Source: Reclinomonas americana ATCC 50394 (taxonomy: Eukaryota; Jakobida; Jakobea; Jakobida). Taken from it: a stretch of DNA of 64,000 bases. The DNA is taken from NCBI GenBank assembly GCA_048213135.1, contig PS015010.1, positions 1,116,001 to 1,180,000 of the forward strand, written 5' to 3'. Made by a program: the position numbers and the translations under genes. This document shows, in pieces, positions 8,484 through 17,140 of the stretch (the stretch's first letter is position 1; each line of letters begins with the position of its first letter). The notes under the pieces are model-generated. The model was given only the letters and a program-made list of their open reading frames with translations. It was not told the origin of the DNA and did not search any database.

Positions 8484-10364
8484 TCAGTGCACCAGAATGA
8501 GTTTCTCCGCCCCGAGCGTCCCTTCTTTGGTGATATAACGGATAAAGTAGGTGCCTGCAGGATATTGAGAGATGTCGGTTTGCCATTTTCCACCCTTTGC
8601 CGGGCTGCTTAGCCTGAACAATATTTTACCGGTAAAATCGGCCATATACAGTTCCCTGATCTCTTTATCGCTTTCGAGGGTAACGGGTCCTTGTGTGGGG
8701 TTGGGATAGACCTTCACCCGGGCAATATTGGAAGGCTGCTGTACAACGGGTTCCTGCACCTGCTGCACACCCGGACAATCTTTGGCATATACATACTGCT
8801 GTATGACCCGTTGCATGAGCTGGTTCAGCAGTTCTACCTGGTAATTATCGGTTGTGGGGTCGGTGTGTTTGCCACCCACGCCACTGTGGTCGGTAAGAAA
8901 GGCATAAGTACCATTGGTGGCCAACGCCATGCTGCGCAGCAGGTATTCGTTCTTTTTACCACTACCGCTGCAGGCAATGGGTATGATGCGTACACCCATA
9001 TTGGCGGCACGTGTAATGAGCGTGGTCATATCTTTTCGGGCTTCATCATGCGGTGGCGCATCCAGGAACAGGAAGAGCAAACGGGTGCGTGCTTCTTTGC
9101 GCCAGCTGAGTTTAGTGAGTGCTGCTTCCAGTGCCTGATCCACGGCTTCGGGTTCATCGCCTCCCCCGCCGGCCTGCTGCAGTTTAACGAAGTTGAGTAC
9201 TTTGAGCAATTCCGATTGAAAGTCGATCTCTTTGGTGATATACTCATCTCCTTTATCGCGGTAAAATACGGAAGCGGTTTTCAGGTCCAGCTCACTGTAA
9301 CGGTTATACGTATTTCTGATCACATCTTCCATTTCGAATTTGAGAAAGTCGATCTCATCGGCCATACTGCCGGTGGCATCTACTACAAAAGCAATGTCCA
9401 CGGCTTTGGAAACGCCGCAGGCCTGGTTCACCTGCACATGATTGATGCCGTTGCTGAAGCTGACAGGATTCAGCACATCTTTTGCGCCGGCAGTCGTGAT
9501 CTTGTACTGCCTTGAGCCTGCACTGTCTGCGGCACTGAACAATCCTGCCCACAGTTCCGCTTTGCCGGTATTGTCGGTAACGGCGGTCCATACAATGTTG
9601 TTGTTATTGGCATCCCGCAGGTATACGGTTTGGTTGATAAGCGCCATGTGGTTGTCGTTCTGCAGTTGCACCATGTAACGCTGCGTGGCCCAAATACCCC
9701 AGAAGTTACTCATATCCTTAAATTCTTTATCGCTTAGGTCGCCCCACATTTTCCATTTATAAAAATCATTGATTTCACCGGCAGTAAGGATGCGTTTACC
9801 GGCAACGGGTTTTGCAATGGAATCCAGGGCATATACTTCGCGGCCGGCGGCCGCACCTGATATTGCGGAACTGTAAGTGCCTGACCCGGAAGAACTGTAA
9901 AAATCAGCAGCAGGCGCTGCATATGTGGCGGCGGCTCTTGACCTGCTCCTTCTTTTAGTACTGAAACCAGAAGTAACCACTACCTCGCTTAATGCAGCAC
10001 TTGAACCGGCAATGGTTTTGTCTGCCACAATGCTGTTTTCTCCTCTCAGTCTTACGATATCGCGTTTGTACAACAAGACCACTTCAAAATTTTTATCCGC
10101 CGCTAATTTGGGCGTCAGCACTACCCTGTAACTTTCATGTGTTGCTGAAGAGAAGAGCAGCGTATCGGTTGTGTTGTTCAGTTTGATGGTAAAGCTGCCA
10201 TCCGACCCGGTTGTAGTGCTCCTTTTCACTCCCGGTATGAAAACGGTAACACCGGCTGCCGGGGCGCCGTTCTCACTTTTTACTTTCCCTGAAAAAGACT
10301 GGCCAAAACTATGACTGGTGGCGGATATAACGAAGATCATCATAAACAGTATACATTTCCTCAT
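8484..10364 (-). CDS. Secreted von Willebrand A protein with T9SS type A sorting domain
   Basis: A 626-residue exported protein. It has a signal peptide (residues 1-21, ending SFGQ) and a CarboxypepD_reg beta-sandwich (about 23-92, SGKVKSENGAPAAGVTVFIPG). A low-complexity Ser/Ala/Arg linker follows, then a VWA domain starting near residue 320 with a MIDAS-like DATGS motif (FVVDATGSM) and an FLDAPPHDEARK segment. The C-terminal T9SS type A domain (about 553-626) opens with VKVYPNPTQGPVTLES. It should be exported through the outer membrane by the type IX system and held at the cell surface or released. VWA domains bind ligands through a metal ion; the partner is unknown. It stands alone between gyrA and a REP-like repeat. 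Confidence 0.9.
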   Translation of the reverse strand: MRKCILFMMIFVISATSHSFGQSFSGKVKSENGAPAAGVTVFIPGVKRSTTTGSDGSFTIKLNNTTDTLLFSSATHESYRVVLTPKLAADKNFEVVLLYKRDIVRLRGENSIVADKTIAGSSAALSEVVVTSGFSTKRRSRSRAAATYAAPAADFYSSSGSGTYSSAISGAAAGREVYALDSIAKPVAGKRILTAGEINDFYKWKMWGDLSDKEFKDMSNFWGIWATQRYMVQLQNDNHMALINQTVYLRDANNNNIVWTAVTDNTGKAELWAGLFSAADSAGSRQYKITTAGAKDVLNPVSFSNGINHVQVNQACGVSKAVDIAFVVDATGSMADEIDFLKFEMEDVIRNTYNRYSELDLKTASVFYRDKGDEYITKEIDFQSELLKVLNFVKLQQAGGGGDEPEAVDQALEAALTKLSWRKEARTRLLFLFLDAPPHDEARKDMTTLITRAANMGVRIIPIACSGSGKKNEYLLRSMALATNGTYAFLTDHSGVGGKHTDPTTDNYQVELLNQLMQRVIQQYVYAKDCPGVQQVQEPVVQQPSNIARVKVYPNPTQGPVTLESDKEIRELYMADFTGKILFRLSSPAKGGKWQTDISQYPAGTYFIRYITKEGTLGAEKLILVH

Positions 10365-10471
10365 AATACGATTGATTTTGCAATAGGATGTTGGAACCCG
10401 TGATTTTGCATAAACGGCTTTTCAATACAATTGTTAAAGATTGGTGAACACGTTATCCCTCAAAGGTTTTT

Positions 10472-10541
10472 GGTCATTCCGAGAAAGGAGGAATCTCTTT
10501 CCTGTGGCGAGAGATTCCTCGTAACCCCGGTATGACACAAA
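10472..10541. repeat. REP-like palindromic repeat with GAGGAATCTC arms
   Basis: Perfect 11-base arms, GAGGAATCTCT (10488-10498) and AGAGATTCCTC (10510-10520), are enclosed by weaker outer arms GGTCATTCCGAG and CCCCGGTATGAC. The same GTCATTCCGAG...GAGGAATCTC theme is familiar from dispersed intergenic palindromes of many genomes. It sits between divergent genes. The first ATG (10532) of the longest frame of the next gene lies inside it, so that ATG is unlikely to be used. Confidence 0.75.
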
Positions 10542-10627
10542 GGAACAAGACTCAAACGGGTACCCTACCTGTAATCGGTCCTCGTGGCTTTGCGGGACAA
10601 ATCCATTACCTTGCAAAAAAAATATTT

Positions 10628-11899
10628 GTGAAGACGATTGCACTTTTCGGCGCGGGAAAATCCGCCACGGTCCTTATCGATTATTTATCAGCTGTTGCAC
10701 AGGAACGCAACTGGAAATTCATTGTAGCCGACGCCAATAAAGAACAGGCGCTGGCCAAAACAAAAGGCGCTCCTGCTACCGAAGCAGTCGGACTGGATAT
10801 TACCGATGATGATGCAAGGGCCGCACTGGTGCAGCGTGCACACGTGGTCATTTCCATGATGCCCCCTGCCCTGCACTTTTTGGTGGCGAAGGACTGTGTG
10901 GAGTACCGCAAACATTTACTTACCGCTTCTTATCTCGACGATAAAATGCGCAGCCTGCGTGACGAGATCAACGACAGGAAATTATTATTCCTCTGCGAAA
11001 TGGGGCTTGACCCGGGTATCGATCACATGAGCGCCATGCAGATCATCGATGGTATCAGGAAAAAAGGCGGCAGCGTTACTTCTTTTAAAAGCCATTGCGG
11101 CGGACTGGTTGCGCCTGAAAGCGACAACAATCCCTGGCGGTACAAGATCAGCTGGAACCCGAGGAATATTGTGATGGCGGGCAGCGCCGGTGCCGATTAT
11201 AAAAAAGACAACCAGGTCATTCACACCGTTTACCGCGATCTTTTTGATGTAGCCAATACGGTTAAAGTTGAAGGATTGGATGAGCTGGCTTTCTACCCTA
11301 ACCGCGATTCACTGAGTTATATTCCAGTTTATAAATTACCGGAAGCGAAAACCTTTATCCGCACAACACTGCGCTACCCAGTTTTTTTCAGCGGGTGGAA
11401 CGCGATCGTTCACGCGGGGCTGACCAATGATAAAGACCCTTTACCTGCCGGCCTGAGTTTCCGGGAATGGTCGAAACCGGTTGAGCCGTTTATGACGGAT
11501 GCCAATAAAGCGCAACTGGAATACCTGGGTTTGTTTGATGAAAGTCCTGTGCCTGTAAAAGCGGTTACATCAGCAGATGTATTACAGCATCTTGCAGAAA
11601 CAAAACTCGCCATGCGTACTGATGATAAAGACATGATCGTAATGCTTCACGAATTTGAATATGAAACCGAAGGTGTAACTAAAAGCATCCAAAGTTCACT
11701 GGTGGTGGAAGGCGAAAACAACCTGCATACGGCTATGGCTAAAACGGTAGGTTTGCCTTTAGGAATAGCTGCCAAATTGATACTGGAAGATAAACTGTCC
11801 CTTACCGGTTTGCATATGCCTACTTCTCCCCTCGTGTATGAACCCGTGCTGGCCGAGCTGGCGCAACTGGGTGTGCTGTTTACCGAGACGGAAAGCTGA
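10628..11899 (+). CDS. Saccharopine dehydrogenase-like oxidoreductase
   Basis: A 423-residue soluble enzyme opening with a Rossmann nucleotide-binding motif (TIALFGAGKSATVLIDYL), followed by the saccharopine dehydrogenase pattern: VVISMMPPALHFLVAKDCVE near residues 70-90, then LCEMGLDPGIDHMSAMQII and a FKSHCGGLVAPESDNNPWRYKISWNP segment. It probably acts in lysine metabolism (saccharopine to glutamate and aminoadipate semialdehyde, or the reverse), but close relatives act on other substrates. I chose GTG 10628 because a -7-like TACCTTGC lies at 10607-10614. The frame is open to an ATG at 10532, but that ATG falls inside a repeat and upstream of the presumed transcript start. Confidence 0.85.
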   Translation: MKTIALFGAGKSATVLIDYLSAVAQERNWKFIVADANKEQALAKTKGAPATEAVGLDITDDDARAALVQRAHVVISMMPPALHFLVAKDCVEYRKHLLTASYLDDKMRSLRDEINDRKLLFLCEMGLDPGIDHMSAMQIIDGIRKKGGSVTSFKSHCGGLVAPESDNNPWRYKISWNPRNIVMAGSAGADYKKDNQVIHTVYRDLFDVANTVKVEGLDELAFYPNRDSLSYIPVYKLPEAKTFIRTTLRYPVFFSGWNAIVHAGLTNDKDPLPAGLSFREWSKPVEPFMTDANKAQLEYLGLFDESPVPVKAVTSADVLQHLAETKLAMRTDDKDMIVMLHEFEYETEGVTKSIQSSLVVEGENNLHTAMAKTVGLPLGIAAKLILEDKLSLTGLHMPTSPLVYEPVLAELAQLGVLFTETES

Positions 11900-11931
11900 T
11901 CTGTACCGGTATATTTTTTTCTGTAAACTGA

Positions 11932-12405
11932 TTATTGGTGAAAGATGCCTCTCTCCGCATCCAGCACTTCATTGCCCTGGTTGGCCACAACCAGTTTGCG
12001 GTACTCTTCCACTTTTATCCAGTACATGATCCAGCAGATCAACGCACCGATGGAGGCCAAGGTACCCAGGAAAGGGATGATACTGCAAAGGCTGAGGATA
12101 TTCTTGGTGAGCCCGATGTTATAGGCAGGCCTTTCCTCCTGTACAGGTACATTCAGTCTTTCAAACTCGGCTTTGAAGGAATCGGCGATCTTTGATACCA
12201 CTACAAATTGCCATATCCAGTTGAAAATCGGTATGAGGAGTAACCATACCTGCCCGGACGGCATTTTCCTGCACATAGGATCTACTGCATCAAGTGCTTT
12301 TTGCAGGTTGAGCAGGTAAAAAATGGAGATGACCAGGCCAACAACACCAATAATTAGCAGGAACACCAGGAAACCACCTTCGAAGAGAAAATCATAGTCA
12401 TTCAT
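11932..12405 (-). CDS. Integral membrane protein, paralogue of the gene at 12914-13363
   Basis: A 157-residue protein with three or four hydrophobic helices (near residues 12-32, 50-68, 102-130). Its most conserved segment, AVDPMCRKMPSGQVWLLLIPIFNWIWQFVVVSKIADSFKAEF, is recognisably related to the matching part of the protein encoded 0.5 kb downstream (AVDPLNRHMKPGEVW...). The family resembles DUF4328-like small membrane proteins of Bacteroidota, but I cannot name it with certainty and no function is known. It is convergent with the saccharopine dehydrogenase-like gene. Confidence 0.75.
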   Translation of the reverse strand: MNDYDFLFEGGFLVFLLIIGVVGLVISIFYLLNLQKALDAVDPMCRKMPSGQVWLLLIPIFNWIWQFVVVSKIADSFKAEFERLNVPVQEERPAYNIGLTKNILSLCSIIPFLGTLASIGALICWIMYWIKVEEYRKLVVANQGNEVLDAERGIFHQ

Positions 12406-12586
12406 AAGCTGTAGTTAGGTTTGCAGATAAAAATAAGCTATGGTTTGTTACGGGCAAAAAAAACGTAATTGTATACTGCCTTAACCTTTGCTCACTAAGC
12501 CCTGATTGAGGGCTAAAGGATTCTATACTCTATTTTCCGCCAGTTGTTCACCAGATCGTCAGAAATTTGTTTGAAAATAATTTATA

Positions 12587-12913
12587 ATGAAAACAATAAG
12601 CAAAAACATCACCGCCAATGCAAGATTCGACATTGATGTTGACCTGGATTTTCAGAAAGGAACTTATACTATTGAATATAGACGCAGATGCTTGGCATTG
12701 ACAGATGAACTTAAGGTTAATCTATTACCGTTACTGCAAACCCGGCCTGATTTAGGGGACTGGGAAATTATATTCGAACAACTACCTGATGATGATCCTA
12801 AGTATAATGTCGAAATATATGCAGAGAGCCCTGATGCATTTAATGAAATAGTCTGGATAATAGAGAATGCAATTGACGCTAAGTTGGCGCCTAAATATAA
12901 AGGACTGGAGTAG
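12587..12913 (+). CDS. Hypothetical protein between two paralogous membrane genes
   Basis: A 108-residue soluble protein of unknown function. It shows alternating strand-like segments (ARFDIDVDLDFQKGTYTIEYRRR), a helical middle, and a C-terminal helix FNEIVWIIENAIDAKLAPKY; no motif was recognised. Its codons are visibly richer in A and T than those of its neighbours. It is the only plus-strand gene between two related minus-strand membrane genes, and its stop codon directly abuts the stop of the downstream convergent gene. Both facts are consistent with later insertion between duplicated genes. It is likely real because a clean ATG frame fills the gap. Confidence 0.6.
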   Translation: MKTISKNITANARFDIDVDLDFQKGTYTIEYRRRCLALTDELKVNLLPLLQTRPDLGDWEIIFEQLPDDDPKYNVEIYAESPDAFNEIVWIIENAIDAKLAPKYKGLE

Positions 12914-13363
12914 TTACAACGACAGCATCTTCCTGTATTTCACCAGCTGCGACCAATAGGTGATCCAGAGAATTAATGCAAAGCTGAACGTAAGAAATCC
13001 CAAAAAAGGAATGCAGGTGATGAGGGAGAGGATGCAATACCATTGGCCCGTAGTATAAGTGGGATGTATGTTCACTTCATCTGTTATACCTTCTTCCCAG
13101 ATACCGAGTCCCGACGAATTGTTACGGGATTGTAATTCCTGGCGCAGGGAATCGGCGATGGCTTTAACCACCCGGAATTGCCACACCAACCCGAATAAAG
13201 GGATAAGTTGTAACCACACTTCTCCGGGTTTCATATGACGGTTAAGGGGGTCTACGGCCTTTAATGTGCGTTGCTGTTCGGCCACGAACAGGATAAAAAC
13301 GGCGAGCCAGATAAGGCCGATAATGACAATACTGAGCCATAAATTTTCGTACCAGCTTTCCAT
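12914..13363 (-). CDS. Integral membrane protein, paralogue of the gene at 11932-12405
   Basis: A 149-residue membrane protein with helices near residues 9-28, 47-64 and 107-137. The segment AVDPLNRHMKPGEVW and the following IPLFGLVWQFRVVKAIADSL match the paralogue at 11932-12405 position for position, and both end with a YWxxxxxYRK motif. This suggests an old tandem duplication. The central loop between helices 2 and 3 differs (RNNSSGLGIWEEG here). Function unknown. It may share a transcript with the sirtuin gene, whose stop lies upstream at 13373, only 9 bases away. Confidence 0.75.
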   Translation of the reverse strand: MESWYENLWLSIVIIGLIWLAVFILFVAEQQRTLKAVDPLNRHMKPGEVWLQLIPLFGLVWQFRVVKAIADSLRQELQSRNNSSGLGIWEEGITDEVNIHPTYTTGQWYCILSLITCIPFLGFLTFSFALILWITYWSQLVKYRKMLSL

Positions 13364-13372
13364 ACTAATTTA

Positions 13373-14059
13373 TCAGGGAATTAATTTTTCCAGTAATTCA
13401 GCCACGCCCTCCGTGGCATTCTTTTCAATGAAATGCAGGTTGGTAACATGTTTTACAGAAGGGATCTTCCTGTCGATAATGTATTTGGCGGTATCTTCAG
13501 GAACCATATCGATCAGTCCTGCTGCAGGATATACCTGTAATGAGGAACCCACCAGTACAAAAATATCAGCCCCGCTCATGACGAGTGCTGCTTCTCCAAT
13601 CAGCGGAACGGGCTCTTCAAACCAAACAATATGCGGACGAAGTTGTGCGCCGTCGGCGGCCGTATCGCCCAGGTTGATGTCGTCCCGTATTTCATAAATA
13701 CTGTGTTCATCGGCTACGCTCCGCATCCTGAATATTTCGCCGTGCAGGTGCATCACATTCGTTGAACCCGCTCTTTCATGCAGGTCGTCAATATTCTGTG
13801 TAATGATGCTGACATGATAATGCTTTTCCAGTTCTGCCAACCCGGTATGCGCCGCGTTGGGCTGAGCGGCAGCCACATCCTTTCTGCGCTGGTTATAAAA
13901 ATCGAGTACGAGTTGCGGGTTACGGGCAAAGGCCCTGGGGGTGGCCACATCTTCAATGTTGTATCCCATCCACAGGCCGTCGTGATCACGGAAAGTTTTG
14001 AGGCCGCTTTCCGCGCTGATGCCCGCGCCAGTAAGTACAACGATGTGTTTTTTGTCCAT
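13373..14059 (-). CDS. cobB: SIR2-family NAD-dependent protein deacylase lacking zinc cysteines
   Basis: A 228-residue sirtuin, which removes acyl groups from lysines using NAD+. Seen here: the NAD-binding GAGISAESGLKTFRD motif near residues 11-25, QNIDDLHERAG near 95-105, the catalytic histidine in HLHGE near 111-115, PHIVWFEEP, and GSSLQVYPAAG near the end. A Tyr-x-x-Arg pair (FYNQRR) matches the pair that gives SIRT5 and CobB their preference for succinyl and malonyl groups. The protein has no cysteine at all, so the usual four-cysteine zinc module is missing; the segment between the His and PHIVWF is short and acidic. The gene symbol follows the family name. Confidence 0.9.
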   Translation of the reverse strand: MDKKHIVVLTGAGISAESGLKTFRDHDGLWMGYNIEDVATPRAFARNPQLVLDFYNQRRKDVAAAQPNAAHTGLAELEKHYHVSIITQNIDDLHERAGSTNVMHLHGEIFRMRSVADEHSIYEIRDDINLGDTAADGAQLRPHIVWFEEPVPLIGEAALVMSGADIFVLVGSSLQVYPAAGLIDMVPEDTAKYIIDRKIPSVKHVTNLHFIEKNATEGVAELLEKLIP

Positions 14060-14078
14060 GAACCGAAGGTAGGCATCA

Positions 14079-14154
14079 ATTACTAATTAAGAAATTACTA
14101 ATTTAATCGCCTTCCTGTACACTGGCTTTAATTAGTAATTTCTTAATTAGTAAT
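14079..14154. repeat. 25-base perfect inverted repeat built of AATTAGTAATT words
   Basis: The arms at 14079-14103 and 14130-14154 are exact reverse complements over 25 bases with a 26-base spacer, and consist almost only of A and T. Each arm is itself a near-repeat of ATTACTAATT. It lies between two minus-strand genes and could act as a long-stem terminator or transcript-end stabiliser. It resembles the AATTACG-word repeats common in Chitinophagaceae spacers (see 27154-27181). Confidence 0.8.
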
Positions 14155-14167
14155 CGGTAATTCAGCA

Positions 14168-15760
14168 TTAATTAGCCAGGTTCTTCGCAGACTTCACCAG
14201 GCTGATGAATTCTGCCCTGTAGCCGAAGGGGTCTTCTCCTATGGCAGAGTTGGCCAGGGAAAGTACTTTGGCGTAAGTGGTGTTTTGCTTGTATTCCGAA
14301 TTGCGCAACAGCATACCAAAACCGGCCACCGCCGCGGAAAAGCGGAAATTATCGGAACTGTTTTCCAGTTTTTCCATATCACTGCTAACAGTCCGGGCAA
14401 TGAGTTTGCTCGTATTGCCTTCCGGAGTTTTGTAACGGATCTTAATGTTCATCAGTTCATTATTGGACGAAGGCATGGGTTCTGAAGGGCGCTGGTATTT
14501 GAGATCATCTACACGAACGGTGAAAGAGTCCTTCACACCCACTGGTATGATCTCGTACAGGGCGGTAACGGTATGCCCCGCTCCTATTTCCCCTGCATCT
14601 TTTTTATCGTCGTTGAAGTCTTGCTGCTGCAGCATACGGTTCTCGTAACCAATAAGGCGGTAAGCGTGTACTTTGGCCGGGTTAAACTCTACCTGCAATT
14701 TTACATCTTTAGCGATGGTGAACAGCGTGCTGCTGAATTCATTCACCAGTATTTTCTGTGCTTCATTAATGTTGTCGATGTAAGCGTGGTTGCCATTGCC
14801 TTTATCGGCCAGCTGCTGCATTTTATTGTCTTTGTAATTGCCCATACCAAAGCCCAGTACGGTGAGGAAGATATTGCTTTTCCTTTCTTTTTCCACCAGT
14901 GTTACCAGTTCATCGTCGCTGCTGGGGCCTACATTGAAATCGCCGTCGGTAGCCAGTATCACCCTGTTGTTGCCACCGGGGATAAAACTCTTCCTGGCGG
15001 TTTCATATGCCAGCTGTATACCTGCTGCACCGGCGGTAGACCCACCGGCTTCCAGGTTGTCGATGGCTTCAATGATGGTGGTTTTATCAGAGCCACGTGT
15101 GGAAGGCAGCACCAGTCCGGCAGCGCCGGCATATACCACTAGCGCCACCCTGTCTTCGGAACGCAGTTGTTTGGTGAGCATGCGCAACGATTTTTTCAGC
15201 AGCGGCAGTTTGTTGGCGTCCGACATGGAACCCGACACATCTACCAGGAAAACAATATTGGAAGCGGGTAGTTTTTCTTTGCTGATCTCCTTTCCTTTAA
15301 TACCAATGTGTACCAGGCGATGCTGCTCATTCCAGGGGCAGGCACCCGTTTCGGTAGTAACGGCGAAAGGATCGTCATTCTGCGGTGTTGCATAATTGTA
15401 GTCAAAATAATTGATCATTTCCTCTACACGTACAGCACCTGCGGGCGGAAGGCTGCCATCCTGTATAAAACGGCGGACATTGCTGTAAGCGGCATCGTCC
15501 ACATCAATGGAAAAAGTGGATAAGGGCTGTTCTTTGGCTTTAAGAAAACTGTTCTCAACAATGTGATCGTAGTCTTCAGTATTGGAAGCGGTTTGTTGTT
15601 CGCCGGGCAATGCAGAGTCGGTCATTGCCGGGGGACTCGATTTAATGGGGTCGGGACTGATCTCGTAGCGGCCGGATTTGCCTGCATCGGGATTATTGTT
15701 GCATGAGATCATCAGCAGGAGCAATAAGGCTGCTCCCGGTAAGGGTTTGAACAGTAACAT
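14168..15760 (-). CDS. VWA-domain lipoprotein, YfbK-like
   Basis: A 530-residue lipoprotein (signal ending MISC, so a type II signal with Cys near residue 20). It has the three-part YfbK layout. A von Willebrand N-terminal domain comes first (TFSIDVDDAAYSNVRRFI near residues 82-99; VRVEEMINYFDYNY). The VWA domain has a MIDAS motif DVSGSMSDAN near 173-182, then ATDGDFNVG. A DUF3520-like C-terminal region carries the ELMNIKIRYK segment and a final SLVKSAKNLAN. VWA lipoproteins of this type are thought to act in the periplasm or at the outer membrane in complex assembly; the partner is unknown. The only other VWA gene here (8484-10364) has a different architecture. Confidence 0.88.
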   Translation of the reverse strand: MLLFKPLPGAALLLLLMISCNNNPDAGKSGRYEISPDPIKSSPPAMTDSALPGEQQTASNTEDYDHIVENSFLKAKEQPLSTFSIDVDDAAYSNVRRFIQDGSLPPAGAVRVEEMINYFDYNYATPQNDDPFAVTTETGACPWNEQHRLVHIGIKGKEISKEKLPASNIVFLVDVSGSMSDANKLPLLKKSLRMLTKQLRSEDRVALVVYAGAAGLVLPSTRGSDKTTIIEAIDNLEAGGSTAGAAGIQLAYETARKSFIPGGNNRVILATDGDFNVGPSSDDELVTLVEKERKSNIFLTVLGFGMGNYKDNKMQQLADKGNGNHAYIDNINEAQKILVNEFSSTLFTIAKDVKLQVEFNPAKVHAYRLIGYENRMLQQQDFNDDKKDAGEIGAGHTVTALYEIIPVGVKDSFTVRVDDLKYQRPSEPMPSSNNELMNIKIRYKTPEGNTSKLIARTVSSDMEKLENSSDNFRFSAAVAGFGMLLRNSEYKQNTTYAKVLSLANSAIGEDPFGYRAEFISLVKSAKNLAN

Positions 15761-15858
15761 ACAATTGATTTAAGTGTTATGGATAAGATACGGATGCATC
15801 CATTATTCCATAATACCACTGCTGCAATTATGTAACCCAAAGAATTTGTTAAACAGGA

Positions 15859-16272
15859 TCATTTTTTTTCTCCGGCCATTTCCATGATCCATTCCCATTC
15901 GTCGTCTTTAACGGTTTGAACGGAAAGGCGGCCCAGGCGAACGAGGTCCATATTGGCGAAGCGTTTGTCTTTTTTGATCTCGTCGAGTGTAACGGGTTTC
16001 TTCAGTTTGCGAACGGGTTTGAGATCAACCACCAGCCATGCGGGGTCTTCGGTAGTGGGGTCCTGGTAAGCTTCTTTAGCTACTTTGGCGATGCCCACAA
16101 TCTCAACGCCTTCATTGCTGTGGTAAAAAAATACGAGTTCTCCTTTTTTCATCGCCCGCAGGTTATTGCGTGCCGCATAGTTGCGTACACCATCCCAGAA
16201 AGTCTGTTTGTCTTTCAATAACTGATCAAAACTGTATTTGAAAGGTTCGGATTTTACTAGCCAGTATGCCAT
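15859..16272 (-). CDS. EVE-domain protein
   Basis: A 137-residue protein made of a single EVE domain (PUA-like fold, related to YTH). Key motifs are MAYWLVKSEPFKYSF at the N-terminus, WDGVRNYAARNNLRAMKKGELVFFYHS near residues 26-52, IVGIAKVAKEAYQDPT near 58-73 and a C-terminal LSVQTVKDDEW. EVE domains bind modified bases in DNA or RNA, and some members work with modification-dependent restriction systems; stand-alone versions like this are common and their ligand is usually unknown. It is transcribed divergently from the DUF4331 locus. Confidence 0.9.
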   Translation of the reverse strand: MAYWLVKSEPFKYSFDQLLKDKQTFWDGVRNYAARNNLRAMKKGELVFFYHSNEGVEIVGIAKVAKEAYQDPTTEDPAWLVVDLKPVRKLKKPVTLDEIKKDKRFANMDLVRLGRLSVQTVKDDEWEWIMEMAGEKK

Positions 16273-16444
16273 GTCCGGTATTGTTTAAGTGATTTGAGTT
16301 GTTTGATCATCAAAAATAAAAAGAAGCCGCAAGAAAACGGGATGAAAAAAAATCCTGTTAAAAAAATCCAAAAGGATTAATGCCTCGTAACTGATTATGA
16401 CGGCCTGCAGCCTGAAATATTCCTCATCATTTAAAAAGACTCCA

Positions 16445-17110
16445 ATGAAACGTAAACAACTATGGGTTGGCGCTATCGTTTTGTCTGTACTCATCACAGG
16501 CGGAATACTGTTCGCAGCCGATCACATCGATTCACCCGCGGTAACCGGCCAGTCCACCGACATTACCGATGTATATGTCTTCCGCGGCCAGGATCCCAAT
16601 AATCTCGTATTTGTGGCCAACACACAGGGCTTGCTGAGCCCGGGTTCTACCGGCGCTGCCAAATTCGACGCCAATACGCTGATTGAACTGAACATTGACA
16701 ATACCGGCGATAACGTGGAAGACCTTGTTATACAATGCAAGTACGACGCGGCATCCAACAAAATGCAGGTATACGGTCCCATTGCCCCATCTGAAAAAGG
16801 CAAGAGAAGCCAGCTGGAAGGCAGCGTTACCGCCGAAGCCGTGGTTACCGCTTATGGCGCGGGCTCCCCTACTATTGGTACAGGAACCAGCGGCATCAAA
16901 GTGTTTGCCGGTCCACGGGACGATCCTTTCTTCTTCGATCTTAACCAGTACAAAAAGATCATCGCCGGCACGGCCACTGGTTTCAATAACCCCGGTACAG
17001 ACGCTTTCGCTGGCACCAATGTAATGAGTATTGTGGTGGAAGTGCCCAAGACCATGCTGGGCAGTTCATCAACCATCAATGTATGGTGCGAAACCAAGAA
17101 GAAAATATAA
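16445..17110 (+). CDS. DUF4331 protein, N-terminal-half type
   Basis: A 221-residue exported protein with a signal peptide (about residues 1-25, VGAIVLSVLITGGILFAA). It then shows the opening signature of DUF4331, DHIDSPAVTGQSTDITDVYVF, followed by NLVFVANTQGLLSPG and DDPFFFDLNQYKKI. It stops after the VVEVPKTMLGSSSTINVW segment, about where a full-length DUF4331 protein would continue into its second half. The missing half is encoded by the next gene. The role of the family is unknown. ATG 16445 is chosen because it starts the signal peptide; the frame extends 16 codons further to ATG 16397 without adding a plausible sequence. Confidence 0.85.
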   Translation: MKRKQLWVGAIVLSVLITGGILFAADHIDSPAVTGQSTDITDVYVFRGQDPNNLVFVANTQGLLSPGSTGAAKFDANTLIELNIDNTGDNVEDLVIQCKYDAASNKMQVYGPIAPSEKGKRSQLEGSVTAEAVVTAYGAGSPTIGTGTSGIKVFAGPRDDPFFFDLNQYKKIIAGTATGFNNPGTDAFAGTNVMSIVVEVPKTMLGSSSTINVWCETKKKI

Positions 17111-17140
17111 TCCATTACTTCAACCAATAAACGATAACAA

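Noticed and set aside
10532-10627. Extension of the saccharopine dehydrogenase-like protein to ATG 10532
   Set aside because: The ATG lies inside a REP-like repeat, upstream of the likely transcript start, and the 32 extra residues precede the Rossmann strand that normally opens the protein.
8484-15760. Idea that the two VWA genes form one system (for example a MoxR/VWA cassette)
   Set aside because: They are more than 3.8 kb apart with unrelated genes between, have different architectures and export routes, and no MoxR ATPase is present.
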